Source: Pyropia haitanensis
Lineage: Eukaryota; Rhodophyta; Bangiophyceae; Bangiales; Bangiaceae
NCBI GenBank assembly: GCA_008729055.1
Contig: SDUX01000004.1
Coordinates: 620,001 to 684,000 of the forward strand
Length of the DNA: 64,000 nucleotides
Direction of reading: 5' to 3'
Positions 12,503 through 23,793 of the stretch are shown piece by piece (the first letter of the stretch is position 1; each line of letters begins with the position of its first letter). The notes beneath the pieces were generated by a model, which was not told the DNA's origin, ran no database searches, and saw only the letters and a program-made list of their open reading frames with translations. Made by a program: the position numbers and the translations under genes.

Positions 12503-13949
12503 CGTCGTCAGAAAAGTGCTCTGCTGAACCACATTGTGGCATGACCTCGCCATCCCGAGAATGAGATGTCATGCAGGTGGTCATGCCGAGAACCACATCC
12601 CGGCATGACGTCGATTATGGTTCAATCGCCGACCGAAACGAGAACCTGGCATGGTCGGGCTCACGGTCAGCGGATGCGATTGTACAGCCAATCACACAGC
12701 AGTATGGGAGTCGTGCGACTTCGCCTGACTTTTTCATGCGGCTGATGAGCCAACTAGAGAGCCGCAACGAGGTCGAGCGACTCGGAGTCCCTCGGCCGTT
12801 CTCAAGAAATTGCGTTAGGTTTTCTTGAGGTACCTACAGGCCACTGCAACCCAAGAAGCCTCCACCTGCCGGCGTCACCCACGGCATATGCACCCGAGGA
12901 CCGCAACTTCACAGCCGAGCTGTCGACGCGACGAGTCGCCAAGCACCCGTCGAGGCGCTCCTGTACCAGCTGCACCCCAACGCTCCCTCAAACCTACGCC
13001 TTGCTCGGCCCTACGCCTTCCTCGCCCCTGCCCCTCTCTTGCCCCCCCCGTCCCTCGCCCCCACCCCTCTCTCGCCGCCATCCCCCGCCTCGCCGCCACC
13101 CCCGCCTTGCCTCTACTTCCCCCTTGCCTTTACCCCCCCGTCATCATTTACTTTCACCCCCCCCCCGTCTCCACTCCTCACCCCGCCGGCAGCTGCCCGG
13201 GGTGCGGAGGTACGACCACGATGAATCGCTGAGCTATTCGTGTGCTGCCGGCGGATGGATTTATCGCAGGGGTGGATTTGCGGCGTCTTGCGAGCTGCTG
13301 TTGCCCAGTGTGGTGTTGGGTGGGTGGTCGGTCATTGGCAGCCGCGCAGCCGGTGGCGGATGGGTGTGTGTTGGTGGCCGGGGGATATTGCGGTATGGGT
13401 GGTGACTGACCGTTTGGCATGGCCCCTTTTCCTGAACGCGGTTGTGGGGGGTGATAGGGGGGGGGGTGGTGGGGGACTGTTGGGGTGACTGGCCTGTGCT
13501 TGTGTGCGGCCGCCGCCTCGTCGAGACGGTTGCACGTCTGCGACAGTCGCACTGGGATTTCCTTGGGCGGCAGCTCGGCGCTGATGCCTGGGTCCTGCTC
13601 GGCTGCGTTGTGGTGTGGCGGTCAAGTGCCGAGCGGCAGCCGGGCACTGGAAGGCAAAGGTGCCCGGGTGTCGACTGCGCTCCGTTCCATCGCTTAAGAA
13701 AACCTATTGTGCAATAATGTGATTTATGGGAATAGAGCAAAGCATAGGAATCAGGAAGTGATGCCATGAAGCAGACTCTTGCGTATTCTCTCGTGTGAGG
13801 CACTCGTGTGAATAGAATACTCTCGTGTTTCTCCCAATGTCATGCCTGAACCAACTATGAACTACTCTGGTGGTCATGCCGGGAATGACCCTTGAACCAC
13901 ATCCCGAACCAAGATGACAGTGGTTCAGGCTGAGCACTTTTCTGACGAT
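12503..13949. mobile_element. Candidate 1.45-kb element bounded by inverted repeats
   Basis: The left end (12503-12532) contains CGTCAGAAAAGTGCTC followed by TGAACCAC. The right end (13920-13949) is its reverse complement apart from small differences. Weaker inverted similarity continues inward for about 100 bp on each side; GGCATGAC and GTGGTTC motifs recur. The interior is a C-rich stretch (13000-13190) plus mixed DNA without a recognisable transposase, so the element would be non-autonomous. No clean target-site duplication could be defined. Confidence 0.5.
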
Positions 13950-16290
13950 AGGACGCACCGGGGGTGGACATCCAGAGCGCGGGACGCACCACGGGGTAGG
14001 CCTGCCGGGCGGTGGGCGACGGGGCGAGCGGCCGCCGTGCAGGCAGACAAGGCGGCGGCCACCCCCGTGTCCGCCCCCCGAGACCGACGCACCGTGGCAG
14101 AGTCTGCCACCAAGAGCGCCGTTGGGAGAAAGAGGCGGTGGGGGCGAGGGGACGTCCATCCCCCCCCCCGCAACCCCCCTTCCCCCGTTTTTTGCCTCTG
14201 CCTTCGGGTCCTCCCGCGCATCCCCTTCCCCCGGCAGCTCTAGCAGCTGGTCGACGTGCTCAGGCTGCGTGCGGGCGCTCAACCCGGCAAGGAAAAACCG
14301 ACGACGCGCCCCCCCTGCCGCGGTAGGCGGGGAGAGCCCGGCCGCCGCGCGCCCGCCACGGTGCCCCCGCCTCGCCGTTAAAGACAAGTCTCGCCAGGCC
14401 GTATGCCCAAGGGGGGGGCTTGGGCTCGCGCCCTCCCAGCGTACGGCTGTACCCCCTCCCTCCTCCCCCTCTGCGCACCCTCCCCACGCCCCTACCATCC
14501 ACCCTTCACACCTCCCCGGCCCCCCCCCCCTCAGCCCTAAACTCCGGGGTCCAGGGGGACAAACCAGTGTCCGCTCGGTAGCACCACCACTGCCAGGCTT
14601 GGCACCAGTTTGTACCATACCCCGTCGGGCTCCAGCCGCTGAGCCCAGCGAGCGGCAAAGCTCTCATGGCTGGGCACAACGTGGCCCACGAAACCTGACA
14701 GTGTCGCTGGAGGGGGGAGCGCCTAGAGCCGTGGAAGGAAGCCTGTTAGTACCGGGCCCCGCAACCTCCACCAGTCTGTTTGCAATAGCGCCGGCTCTTT
14801 CCCAATGTTGGCGGCGGTGGTCGTGTCGTCCACGATGCACCCCCCATGTCACCTGAGCGCCACCTCCAGCTGGACCGGCCGGTCCTCCTCATGATGAAGA
14901 GACACCTCGCCAACCTCCCATCGTTGCACAAAGTTCTCTGCAGGGGGGTGTGCTTGGACTGTCGCTGTAGAAGGCCCTGGCAGACCATTACCCGCCATTT
15001 GTGACTCGCTGCCAGGCCGACCTCTGTGCAGCCTTGGCGGTGCGGTGGCCGTAACGTCGCCCCGTATGAGGGATGCGAGGTCCCAGCTGAGCCGCGCCTC
15101 GACAGACCCTCCAGCGTCAGTGTCCACCACCAGGGCTCCCAAAAAGTCCGTTGGCTGATGACACTGCAGTCAATCCAAGAGGCATACCCACACGACATCT
15201 TTCGGACACGCCGGGCTCTGGTGTCGAGGTCAGGGGAGTTGCTGGCACCGTGAACGGACGTATTTCCAGTATGCCCCCCGACGGGGTTGCCAAAAGGGCC
15301 GCACACAAGAGGAGCGGCCCGCACGGCTGCCCCCCTCGCCCTCCCCGTGGGATGTTTAGCGGACGGCAGACGGAAAGAGGCATGGCGCGTGACGGTGCAG
15401 CAGATTTACCGACGCCTCCCGCCGCTCTGCACCGTTCGTGCGGCCATGGGTTGCAGCAGTTGCGGGAGACCGAAGACGCCCTCCGGCCGACCCCTTGGTC
15501 AGGTGGCTCTGGTCCACGCCTCATCTACGCCCAACACAGTGGGACCCCCGGGGAGGCTCCGAGGCGACACTGTCAGAGACGGTGCCAGGCGGCGGTGGCT
15601 TCTCGACACCCCCAATGCGGGTGTCCGGCCGAACTCTCCGAGCTTTGTCTAGGGCCCTTCTGGAGCATCGGACGCCAGCACTCCATTGGCAGAGAGAATT
15701 ACGAGTGGCACTGGCGACGCGTCCGAAGCAGAGCAAACAAACAGCCAGCAAGCTCGGTGTCAACCAGTTGCGCTCAAGAGACCGGGTGAGCACGGCGGGA
15801 GGTGTGAGCTCCACGCGTGCACAGCGCGGATTGGCTGTGAGCATGCCGGAGAGTGTCTCGCAGCTGGCCTATACTTCCGATTCCAAACAACAGACTACCC
15901 TGGACATCCGTGGTGGAGCTGGACATCCGCGGTGGAGCGCGGATGTGCGAGGAGGACGGGTGCTAGGTCAGATATTCTGCATTTGATTCGTGAAGAGTAT
16001 TCGCCTGAGCCAATAAAACGCGTCCTTTATTACGAGACTTTGATTTTGGTCGCTCTTGGGCCCACGTGAGAACTTTGAGCCGGGGTGGAAGCGCCGGGGA
16101 AGCGCTGGTGTGTAGATCCTATCAGAACGTCCGACAACAGTGTCGCTTGATGGGAATCTCTGTGCTGGAAACTGGACTATGTGCTTTCTTGGTAAGCCGA
16201 GGCATAGTCGAGTTCCCACGGTGCCCACACGCACAGCGGCCGACAGGGTTGCTCAGCGGTCAAGTATGTAAGTGCGACAAAGTGCGCCTG
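13950..16290. other. Intergenic region, possible decayed mobile DNA
   Basis: The left part (13950-14560) is C-rich low complexity. From 14560 to about 16290 the composition is mixed, and short frames open on both strands (for example 14746-15324 minus and 15151-15789 plus) without a recognisable domain. The composition resembles the retroelement-derived block at 8-9.5 kb, but I see no specific motif. No gene is supported. Confidence 0.35.
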
Positions 16291-16296
16291 TTTAAG

Positions 16297-17020
16297 CAAG
16301 CTAAGCGCTATTGGGCCTCCAAACAGCACAGCTTAGATGCCTGTTATGCCCGTATGAAAATACCGCTCTTTAGAAGGTGACTGGTCCATCCAGAGGATCT
16401 GTTTGATCCCGTGTAATGTCCTGGACAGTTGCCTCTTTCTGTCCGTATCCACTCCTTATCGGAAGCCCGGTGCTGGGAACAAGAAGGCTCGTCAAGTCTT
16501 GTGAGACACCAAAGTCTGCTCAACAAGCCCAACAACGTCAGTGCGGATGCCCATCGGACCGCCTGTTAGGGCTGTACTTCTCCGGAATAGGTGTCGAAAA
16601 GCCCTAATGTGGAACTCCGACCGACAAGGTGCCACGTCCAAGTGATTGTCATGCTCTTGTAAAGCTTTGTACGGTCGACGAGCTGTTTGTTGCCACACCA
16701 CTTTCTTTACCTCTTTTTCTGCGCTTTGTGGCTACGGCTCAGGACATGTCTTTGGAAGGTTGTGCATTTGATGTACTGTGCTTCCGCTAAAAAGTGGATG
16801 TTGCTCGGACGTGCAGGTGTGGATTCGTTGGTCCAGACGGCGATTCCATGCACCTTCACGTACCGTCAACATCCACTTTTTAAAGGACGCACGCCATGTG
16901 GCAACGTACAACGTATAAAGGAAAAGACCTTGTTCCGGTGGGGCCCTCACGGGGTCGTGAGGGCTGTTCTAGGGGGCTACTTAGCCAGTCCTTGACAAGC
17001 CGGTCCACGGAAAAACCGAC
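16297..17020 (+). mobile_element. Repeat-family copy A (truncated or diverged left end)
   Basis: From GCTAAGCGCTA (about 16297) to the right end ACGGAAAAACCG (about 17020) this matches the element at 39853-40593 in the same orientation, at roughly 80-85 per cent by eye. Shared blocks include CAGCTTAGATGCCTGTTATG, TTTAGAAGGTGACTGGTCC, CCATCGGACCGCCTGTTAGG and AGTCCTTGACAAGCCG. The right terminal repeat is recognisable, but I could not find the matching left one, so this copy is truncated or decayed. It has no coding capacity. It contains a nested 118-bp hairpin element that copy B lacks. Confidence 0.8.
16775..16892. mobile_element. 118-bp hairpin MITE nested in repeat copy A
   Basis: The unit runs ACTGTGC...GGACGCAC. 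Its arms contain AAAAAGTGGATGTTG and its exact reverse complement CAACATCCACTTTTT, and weaker pairing extends across most of the element, so a single strand folds into one long hairpin. A second copy lies at 60430-60546, and copy B of the host repeat shows the empty site (around 40465). The sequence ATGT lies on both sides and may be the target duplication. Confidence 0.8.
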
Positions 17021-18557
17021 TTTGTCATGGATCCTGCTTTAAGCATCACTACAGTACGCTCACTGTCGTTCCGCGTCACGTGTGGAAGTACTATAAACTG
17101 GCCAGACCAAGTCTTTGCCTCGAGAGAGTCTCGCGTCTTTATTCCGAATTCCCGCTGACGAGATCGTCTGGACCAACTGAGATCCGGGGAAAGCATGGAG
17201 CCCAGGACGGGCCTCACGCGCTTGCCTCGCCACCCGCCCTGTTGCCCAACGCCCTGGGAGGGGGTCCGCATTCCTCCTGAGGTCGGGATGAAGGCTACAT
17301 TTACAGGTTTGGCGACCGGGTGACCTTTCCACCTGGCCAGGTCATGCCGCGGTTGCTCCCTCGCGCGCCTTTTCTTGGCGGGCTGCACGGCCCCGAGACG
17401 TCACGGCGGCGTGGGGGCTTCGGCTGGCCTGTCGAGGGGGGTGGCTTCGAATTTGGCCGCCCCCCTCACGGATCGACCGCAAGCAGAGCACGGCCAGGGT
17501 GGAAAGTAGAGCTGAGCTCCTCAAGCCGGCAGCCCCTACAACCCCTTGGTGGGGAAAGAGATTGGGGGAGAATGCCACCCCAGCCCCCCCCACCCCCCCC
17601 CCCTTCCCCGCCTCATTCAGCGCGCGACACTCGTCTCGCACGCCTGTCCACCTCTGCCCACTCGCGCACTCGAGCATCCTCCGGTGCATGGCGACATATC
17701 GCTGCCGCTATGCACACAGGGACCCACGCGGTGTGGTGTGGCACAGGTCCCTGCGCTCTCCAATCCTCTCGGGGGGAGGCGCGGGATGACCTGCTTGGCG
17801 TGCGCCAGCGCCCGTCTACGCTCTGAGGCAGGACACTTCATGCTTGCCGGACTGGCCCCTCACGGGGGTGAGTGCCTCAGGGTCAGGGGGAAAGGTTTGA
17901 ATGGGTGCCAAGCTGTCCACGCTCCCCATTGCGGTGCGCGGGGTGTGCTCCCCCCAGCAGCACTGTGGCCGAGGCCTTCCACGCCAAAGCCCGCCATTCA
18001 GGCACGATCCGCCCCCCCCCCCTCCCGGTCTGTTCCTGCCACCTCTCGCCGCAGGGAAGGCCCGCAACGGCAGCGGGAGAGGCGCCCGTTGTGAGTGGTC
18101 TGTGTGGGTGACTTTCCGGGAGTGCTGAGCAGCGCCCCCTGTCCAGGAGTCCAGCTGACTCGCCATCCCCGGGCTGAGGTGCCGCACGGCCGGCTCAGGC
18201 GCACTCACATGGCGCGCTGCTGCGTGCGTTTCGCTGCCCCACCCACCGGCCGCTGTGAGAGGGGGGGGGGGCCCACCACCACCGCTGCCCCTGTTGACCG
18301 CCTGCCCGCCCCCCTCAGGTTGCCCAAGCAGCGCATACATAAGCGTGCGATGGTGGGCGCCGGAGGATCCAGCCCGACTGTCATCGCTCCACCGAGCAAC
18401 ATCGTCGCTTCTGCCTTGGGCCTTTGCAAGCGACACCGCCGTGGACGACGCCGTCTTGCTCGCAACCTCCTCCCACATTGCTGCACACACAAGGCCAACG
18501 ATCCCCCATCCTCACTCTCACACCGCACGGGTCTCTTGTGTGGCAGTGCTGACGACC
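17021..18557 (+). other. Upstream region of the CDK-inhibitor-like gene
   Basis: The first ~300 bp are mixed, then the sequence becomes GC-rich with C- and G-runs (for example 17585-17605, 18012-18020). The frame of the downstream gene stays open back to 18255, but the translation there is Pro/Ser-rich and I start the protein at 18558. No TATA motif or other gene is supported. The 5' leader probably lies within the last few hundred bases. Confidence 0.35.
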
Positions 18558-19175
18558 ATGTCGACCCCGCCACCCGGCGACGTCGCACCCACCCCCCCTT
18601 CCACCGTCCTGGCGCAGACGGCGACGCAGACGTCACCCGTGACGTTTACTGCACCTGGAATTGCGCCAGGCACTTGTGCCGAGGAGCATGTCGCCAAGCC
18701 TTCACGACGACGGCTGGCACCACAGTCAACGGGCCCGCCTTTGGGCGTCGCGACCACGCTCGCAGCACCCGGCAAGACCCGAAAGAGGCCCCGCACGCAA
18801 GCCTTACGGCGTCCGGGTGCAGCTTTGACAGCTGCGCGTCGGTCCGGCGCGCTGCCAACGGCTCGTCGGTTGTGGGGCCCCGGCGACGTTGCGTCTACCA
18901 CGCCCGAGGAGCACGCCTTCTGGGAGGCTCTCCCGCTGGGAGCTGGCGCCACGACGACCGACGGTGTGGACGAAGACGTCAACACGGGAGACACGACGGG
19001 CACCCCACTCGGTGACTGCTCCGCAGCGGAGGAGGCATTGAGCGACGCGGCAAAGGCGCTTGAGGCCGAGACCGCGGCCATGTTCAAGGCGCGTTGGGGC
19101 TTTGACGTGAGACTCGGCGAGCCCGTGCCCGACGGTGGGGGGTCGGGCTGGACGTGGAGTTCGGTAGAGGCCTGA
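18558..19175 (+). CDS. Candidate Cip/Kip-KRP-type CDK inhibitor
   Basis: Starting at the ATG at 18558 (MSTPPPGDVAP) the protein is 205 aa. Residues 1-100 are disordered Pro/Thr/Ala-rich with a basic nuclear-signal-like stretch, KTRKRPRT, at 73-80. Residues 103-108 read RRLWGP, matching the RxLFGP cyclin-binding motif that opens the inhibitory domain of animal p27-type proteins. A ~70-residue acidic linker follows, predicted helical near its end (AAKALEAETAAMF). The C-terminus WGFDVRLGEPV then WTWSSVEA (180-205) fits the W-N-F-D-F-x4-P-L...E-W-x-x-V pattern that inserts into the CDK; the FD-to-P spacing is identical, and a four-residue Gly/Ser insertion precedes the last aromatic block. By homology it would bind cyclin-CDK complexes in the nucleus and restrain the cell cycle. 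Family assignment rests on these motifs only. Confidence 0.6.
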   Translation: MSTPPPGDVAPTPPSTVLAQTATQTSPVTFTAPGIAPGTCAEEHVAKPSRRRLAPQSTGPPLGVATTLAAPGKTRKRPRTQALRRPGAALTAARRSGALPTARRLWGPGDVASTTPEEHAFWEALPLGAGATTTDGVDEDVNTGDTTGTPLGDCSAAEEALSDAAKALEAETAAMFKARWGFDVRLGEPVPDGGGSGWTWSSVEA

Positions 19176-20079
19176 TGTGTGTCCCCAGCGTCCTAGTACG
19201 CTCGGTCTCATCACAGGTGGTGCACCGACGACCGTGCCCGGCTTCGCTCCCCACCGACTGTGGCGGAACGGTGTGTGATTTTTTCTATTATGGGACAGTG
19301 ATTTGTGCAGGACGTAAAGGTGGGGTGGCCTCCCTATCCCAACACTGAGCGTTCTTCCCTACAGTCAAGTGCTTGTGACCGCGTTCCGTACAGACACGCG
19401 TGTTCCGCTGACAGCACCCATCCTTGGAGTGTCATCGACAGTCGCTGTGGCAGGTGCTGAAGTACGTACATGTGGAAAAGGGGAAACTATCGTAACTTGG
19501 ACATCCCGCCTGGCCGTTCGAGCCATGCTACGTCTTTATCGGCACTTGGCCCGGTGCAAACATCTCCTCTCTGCATTGGGTCGTACTGCCTCAATGAGCA
19601 CATCGATTTGTGCATCTGGCGTCCATGTGAGAGAGTCTGACAGACTCCAGTGCGCTCGCACCTCAAGGATAACACACGAGGCGAGGATGCGGCCCCCCCC
19701 TCACTTGAGTACGTCACGGCCTGCACTATAGCAGAGCTTCGGCGCTCTCGAACATGCACGGGCGCGGCCGCAAGCGCCGCGTCCGTCCTCCCCGGCGCTT
19801 ACCGCACGTTGCGACACAAGCATCGCCATCCTCGTCATTGCCCCCCCCCCCCACGAGCAGCGTTGAGCTTCCCGTCGGGAGACAAAGACAATCGTTTACC
19901 CAGTGCCTCCCACATGGGGACACCCTGAGGACAAACGACCAAAAAATGAACAAGGGAGCGGAGAGACAGCACAACAACAGCCTGGCTGCCGTGCGGCCAG
20001 CAAAAAAAAAGACATATTCGACAACCACCAAGTATCCTCGCCCTCCCCCAAGACCATTGGACCCAGCCATCTGCTCGAG
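19176..20079. other. Intergenic region between convergent genes
   Basis: Lower-GC sequence lies between the stop of the CDK-inhibitor candidate and the stop of the minus-strand gene at 20080. It probably holds both 3' UTRs. An A-rich patch (20000-20010) and a C-run (19841-19850) are present. No gene is supported. Confidence 0.45.
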
Positions 20080-21570
20080 TCACCGCCGCGGTCCAGCCGC
20101 TCGATGCTCTTCCGCGTCGGGTGGCGGTACGTCTTCCCCAGGATAGTCCTCCCGGTTCGTGATGGGCTCAGTGGGAGCAATCACGACCAACGTCGTGCAC
20201 TGGGACGCTTCCCGCACCCAACGCTGCACCTTCATAAAGGCAGACGCGTCGGCTGCGGCTTCAGCAGCAGTAGTGCTAACAGAAGCGCTCGGAGGGGACG
20301 GCGCCAGCGCCGCCAGGGCGGCTTCCGACATGGGCGTGCCGTCAGACAGGTTGAGAAAGGTGGGCGTAGGGGGGAAAGGTGCAGGCCGCGGCTGTAAAAA
20401 AAGACGCAGAGGGCCAAGCCACGAAAGAGAACCAACCGATGACGTCGAGGCGCGAGCAAACGAGAAACAACAGCAGCAAGTGAACTCAACCAACGTAACA
20501 ACACATCGCGTCAGCAAAAAACCCTTGCACCGACAGTATCGCAGGCACAGACGGCGCTATCCACGACCATACATACAGAGTAGACCTCCGCGCAAAGACA
20601 AACAGAAACGTCCTCCCATCTACGCTGCAACCACAGCAACAAACGTACGTTGCTCCCACCGCGACGGAGGGACCTTGGAATACGGAGGTTGTCTGCGAGC
20701 CAAGAAAACGTCAACCGCAGCGCAAACACGCAGAGTCCACAGCCACAATAACAGTACAGGCCGAGCGTCAGCAAGCACGAAGCTGCTGCCGACCAAGACG
20801 GGTGCACAGTCCCTCCACTCCGACCACAACCCCCGAGGAGGTCCGTGCGCAACAGGCGCGCGCAAAGGGGTCGCTGCACCGCCACTCGCCCACTCACCCA
20901 CCCCTCCTCGACAGTCGGCCATCCGTGCAAATAGCAAAGACAGAGCACACACGCAGTCTCTCGCCCGGGCAATCACCAGGCACGCCACCAGAGCCCCAAG
21001 TTCTCTGCTTCACACCTCCCACCCCCTCCGCACTAACGCACCTCGTTTCCTTGTCTCGGAAACGACACTCCCGCCTCCGAGCCCACCGCCAAAGTCCGAA
21101 AAAACGGCACTGCCACCACCCGCCTCCCCCCCGGCCGAAGGGGCGCCTGCTAGCCAGCGAGCACGGGAGCCTCCTCCTCCAACGCCCGCCGACGCGAAAA
21201 AGGTGCCCTCCGATGGGGAGAGCGGTAACCTCTCGCCGCCGCCACTGCGGCCGACCCCCTCAGGTGCATCGGGGTACCGAGACCGCGCCGTCGGCGGGGG
21301 CGTCGTCGGTGAGCCGTCAGGCTTGTCGCCTGTTGGGGGCGGCATGGCAAACACGTACGGGCTGTTGCTGCCGCGGTCACCCCCGGCGCCCTCATCACCT
21401 CCGCCACCGACACCGTTGCTGGTTGCCAGCGGAGGAGGGGCAGGAAGCGGCAGCCCCCCGACACCGCCTCCAACAACGCCCAAATCCGCCGGTGGCGGGT
21501 CATGACGAAAGGGTAGAGCCGACTTGCGGGCGCGGCTGCCAAAACCAAAACAGGATGCCAACATGGACAT
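20080..21570 (-). CDS. Two-exon gene of unknown function
   Basis: Exon 1 (21570-21016) starts MSMLASCFGFGSRARKSAL and encodes 185 aa, Gly/Pro/Ser-rich after the first 30 residues. The proposed intron (21015-20392, 624 bp) has donor GAG|GTGTGA and a strong acceptor, a pyrimidine tract ending TTTTTTTACAG. Exon 2 (20391-20080) adds 103 aa including TFLNLSDGTPMSEAALAALA and FMKVQRWVREASQCTTLVVI, then an acidic tail. The phases match (0/0), giving 288 aa. An alternative donor 26 bp upstream (GAG|GTGCGT) would frame-shift exon 2 and stop after 16 residues. No family is recognised; the short N-terminus with a Cys-Phe-Gly could be a membrane-association signal, but that is speculation. The acceptor and coding-like exon 2 make the gene credible. 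Confidence 0.5.
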
Positions 21571-23179
21571 GATGGCGGGGGGTCAGGGGAATCGGGAGCC
21601 AATAGCCAGGGCACAGGGGCACGCGGAGGCCAGCAGTGGATGCAGCCGTCCACAAAAAGGGTCGAGTGACCAAACTGGCAAGGCACGCAACACAACGTGT
21701 CAACCGGTGCGTGCAACGGCGGCAGAGTGACACGCCAGGGGTGGTGTTGGAGGCACCAAGATGGGTGAAGGCAGAGAAGTGGAGGATGACAGCACGGGGG
21801 GCGGAGCGACAAAGCGCGGGAGAAGAGCGCGTCGTCGTCGTCGTCGTCGTTCGAGCGACCTCTCGACGGCTCCTCGGTAGCACCAGGCAACTAGCCGGTG
21901 ACCGCCAAAAGACCAGACAGGTGGACAACACGGGACGGCACGATTCGGACGGTGCCGGCTGGTCCACCCAGCCTACGGCGGCTCGATGGCGGCGGCGGCG
22001 TGGGGTAAGACTCGGCGGACGGCGGCGACGGTGGAGATGGCGGAGCGCACGCGGAAAACGCGAAAGGCCGGTCGCGCATTGGCACCTGGCCGCCAAGGTC
22101 ACCCGAGCAACGACGCACGACGCGACGATGGCCGTCGGCTGGGGGGAGGGGGGTTGGCCAGCCGGCGACGCAGTGCGGCACAGCGGGCACCGGCGCGGGC
22201 CAGGCGCAGCGAGGGTGCGGCGGGCCGGCACAGCACGACGCCGGCTGGGAACGGGGGTGACGCGCCCGCGGCGCCCCACCGTGGCGCGGGCGGCTCCCAC
22301 GCGTGCACGACAGGGGCGGTTGGGGGGTGGTGGGTAGGGGGGGGGGCTTGCCGGCGCCCAACGACCGCTCTGACGGCTCAACACCGCCGACCAATCCCCT
22401 GTCACTTTGGCAACAAAACCACGACATGGAGCGTGCGTCCTCAAGCCTGGCCCAGGCACGTCCAGACAGCCCCCCCCCCCTCCGGAGGCACCTGCCACGC
22501 CGACCCTCCCCTCCCCTGCACCCCCCCCTCAACACAGGCTTTGTGCTCGCAGCAATGACGGTGGCGTCGTGACTGGGGGCCCCACCCCCTCGCCCTTGGG
22601 CTGTGCTGTGTCCGATCGCTGGCGCGCCTCCCCCGTCTGCAGTCCCCAGTGGCAGCCGCCCGACGGTGGCACCAGGTCACGATCCAAACCATCACAGCGG
22701 GGCCGGGTGAAAGGGGGCGAGGGGGGAGTGGGGCGGGGGCGAAGTTGTGTGGGAGGGGGGGCTCTCCGCCGCCGTTTGCGCCGCGTGGCGCCCCCCCGCC
22801 GGCAGACCCTCCCCCAAAGGCGGGTCGTCTGGCTCAGTGTTCAACGTGCAGCCTCTGAGAGCGGCTGGGCCCGCTTGCCCCCCCCCGCCCCCTGACGTGG
22901 GTGGGAGGGAGCACGGCCCGGCGGCCCGTGGTGGCCCACGGTGGGGGCAGGTGGGTGAGCGGCCCGGCAGCGGCGGAGCGGCGGAGGCGGGCCGCGCCGC
23001 GCCGCCTTTCCGGGCAGGCGTCGGCGACGAAACCGCCTCGTGCCGTCAGCCGGCGGTGGTGGCGGCGGCGGGTGTGCTCCCCGGGCCAGCGGTGGCACAC
23101 CGCCTGCCGCCTCACGCCACCTGCGTGGCGGTCGACGGACGCGGGCCCGGGGGAGAACCCGCCCCCCCCCCCCCCCGAA
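21571..23179. other. GC-rich upstream/intergenic region with a CGT microsatellite
   Basis: This lies upstream of the two-exon minus-strand gene and left of the TA-site MITE. A (GTC)n microsatellite runs 21831-21850. The rest is G-rich with several G8-G11 runs. Overlapping frames on both strands (for example 21500-22498 minus) encode only Arg/Pro/Ala mixtures and are treated as compositional. Confidence 0.45.
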
Positions 23180-23181
23180 TA

Positions 23182-23791
23182 AGGTTGGCACGTCGGTAAA
23201 TTATACCGAAAAACGATGTCGAATACCGTCGAAATCCCGATCGGTAAATGATAAACTCCAACAGCTCTCTGGTCGGTACAGATCGATATGGTACTCATAT
23301 TCGTAATTTTTTTCGTTGCAAGGCTGTCCAAAGGCACAGGCCCAAACAACGAGTCACGCGCGAGACCGACGTGTCCTCGAGCCACGATACGTTCTTCTGA
23401 GCGGAGAGCACATTGCGGCACATCGTTGGCGCCAAGGTGCGTGGCCAGTTTGTTGTCGATATGTGCGCCTTGATGCATGGGAAATAAACGGCTTCGCGTG
23501 CAACGAAGAAGAAACATGGGTCGCGGGAACGGCGGGGTGGGCAGACGCTGCCGCTCTACAGGCGCGGTCGACGTGTCGGGGCTGGTCGAGATTGCTGACG
23601 CCGCCGGTTCGGTCGCAGTGATCCATTGGCCGTGGCTTCGCGCGAAACCCGCGAGGAAGACGAGCCACGCACTGTCAAAAGGGAATTGATAAATGGAATT
23701 CGGCTACCGAGATCTCGATTCGATATCGGTATTTCGGTATATCGAGCGGTAAAAGGTACACGAAATCAAAACCGTCGGTAAATGCCAACCT
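23182..23791. mobile_element. 610-bp MITE-like element at a TA target
   Basis: The left end AGGTTGGCA (23182-23190) and right end TGCCAACCT (23783-23791) are perfect inverted repeats, and TA lies immediately outside each end (23180-23181 and 23792-23793), the target duplication of Tc1/mariner-type elements. CCCCGAA flanks the left TA and TACCCCGAA follows the right end. GTCGGTAAAT occurs just inside both ends in the same orientation. The element is AT-rich at its ends, in contrast to the C14 run beside it. Internal frames are short and encode no recognisable transposase. Confidence 0.7.
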
Positions 23792-23793
23792 TA

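Noticed and set aside
9859..12544. Several overlapping 190-300-codon frames on both strands
   Set aside because: Only Arg/Pro/Gly/Ala low complexity, no splice or domain support; compositional artefacts.
15151..15789. 212-codon plus frame in mixed-composition DNA
   Set aside because: No recognisable domain; surrounding frames on the minus strand are similarly open and equally unassignable.
21831..21850. (GTC)n tract as a possible regulatory or CRISPR-like repeat
   Set aside because: Simple microsatellite with no spacers; no CRISPR arrays exist in this window.
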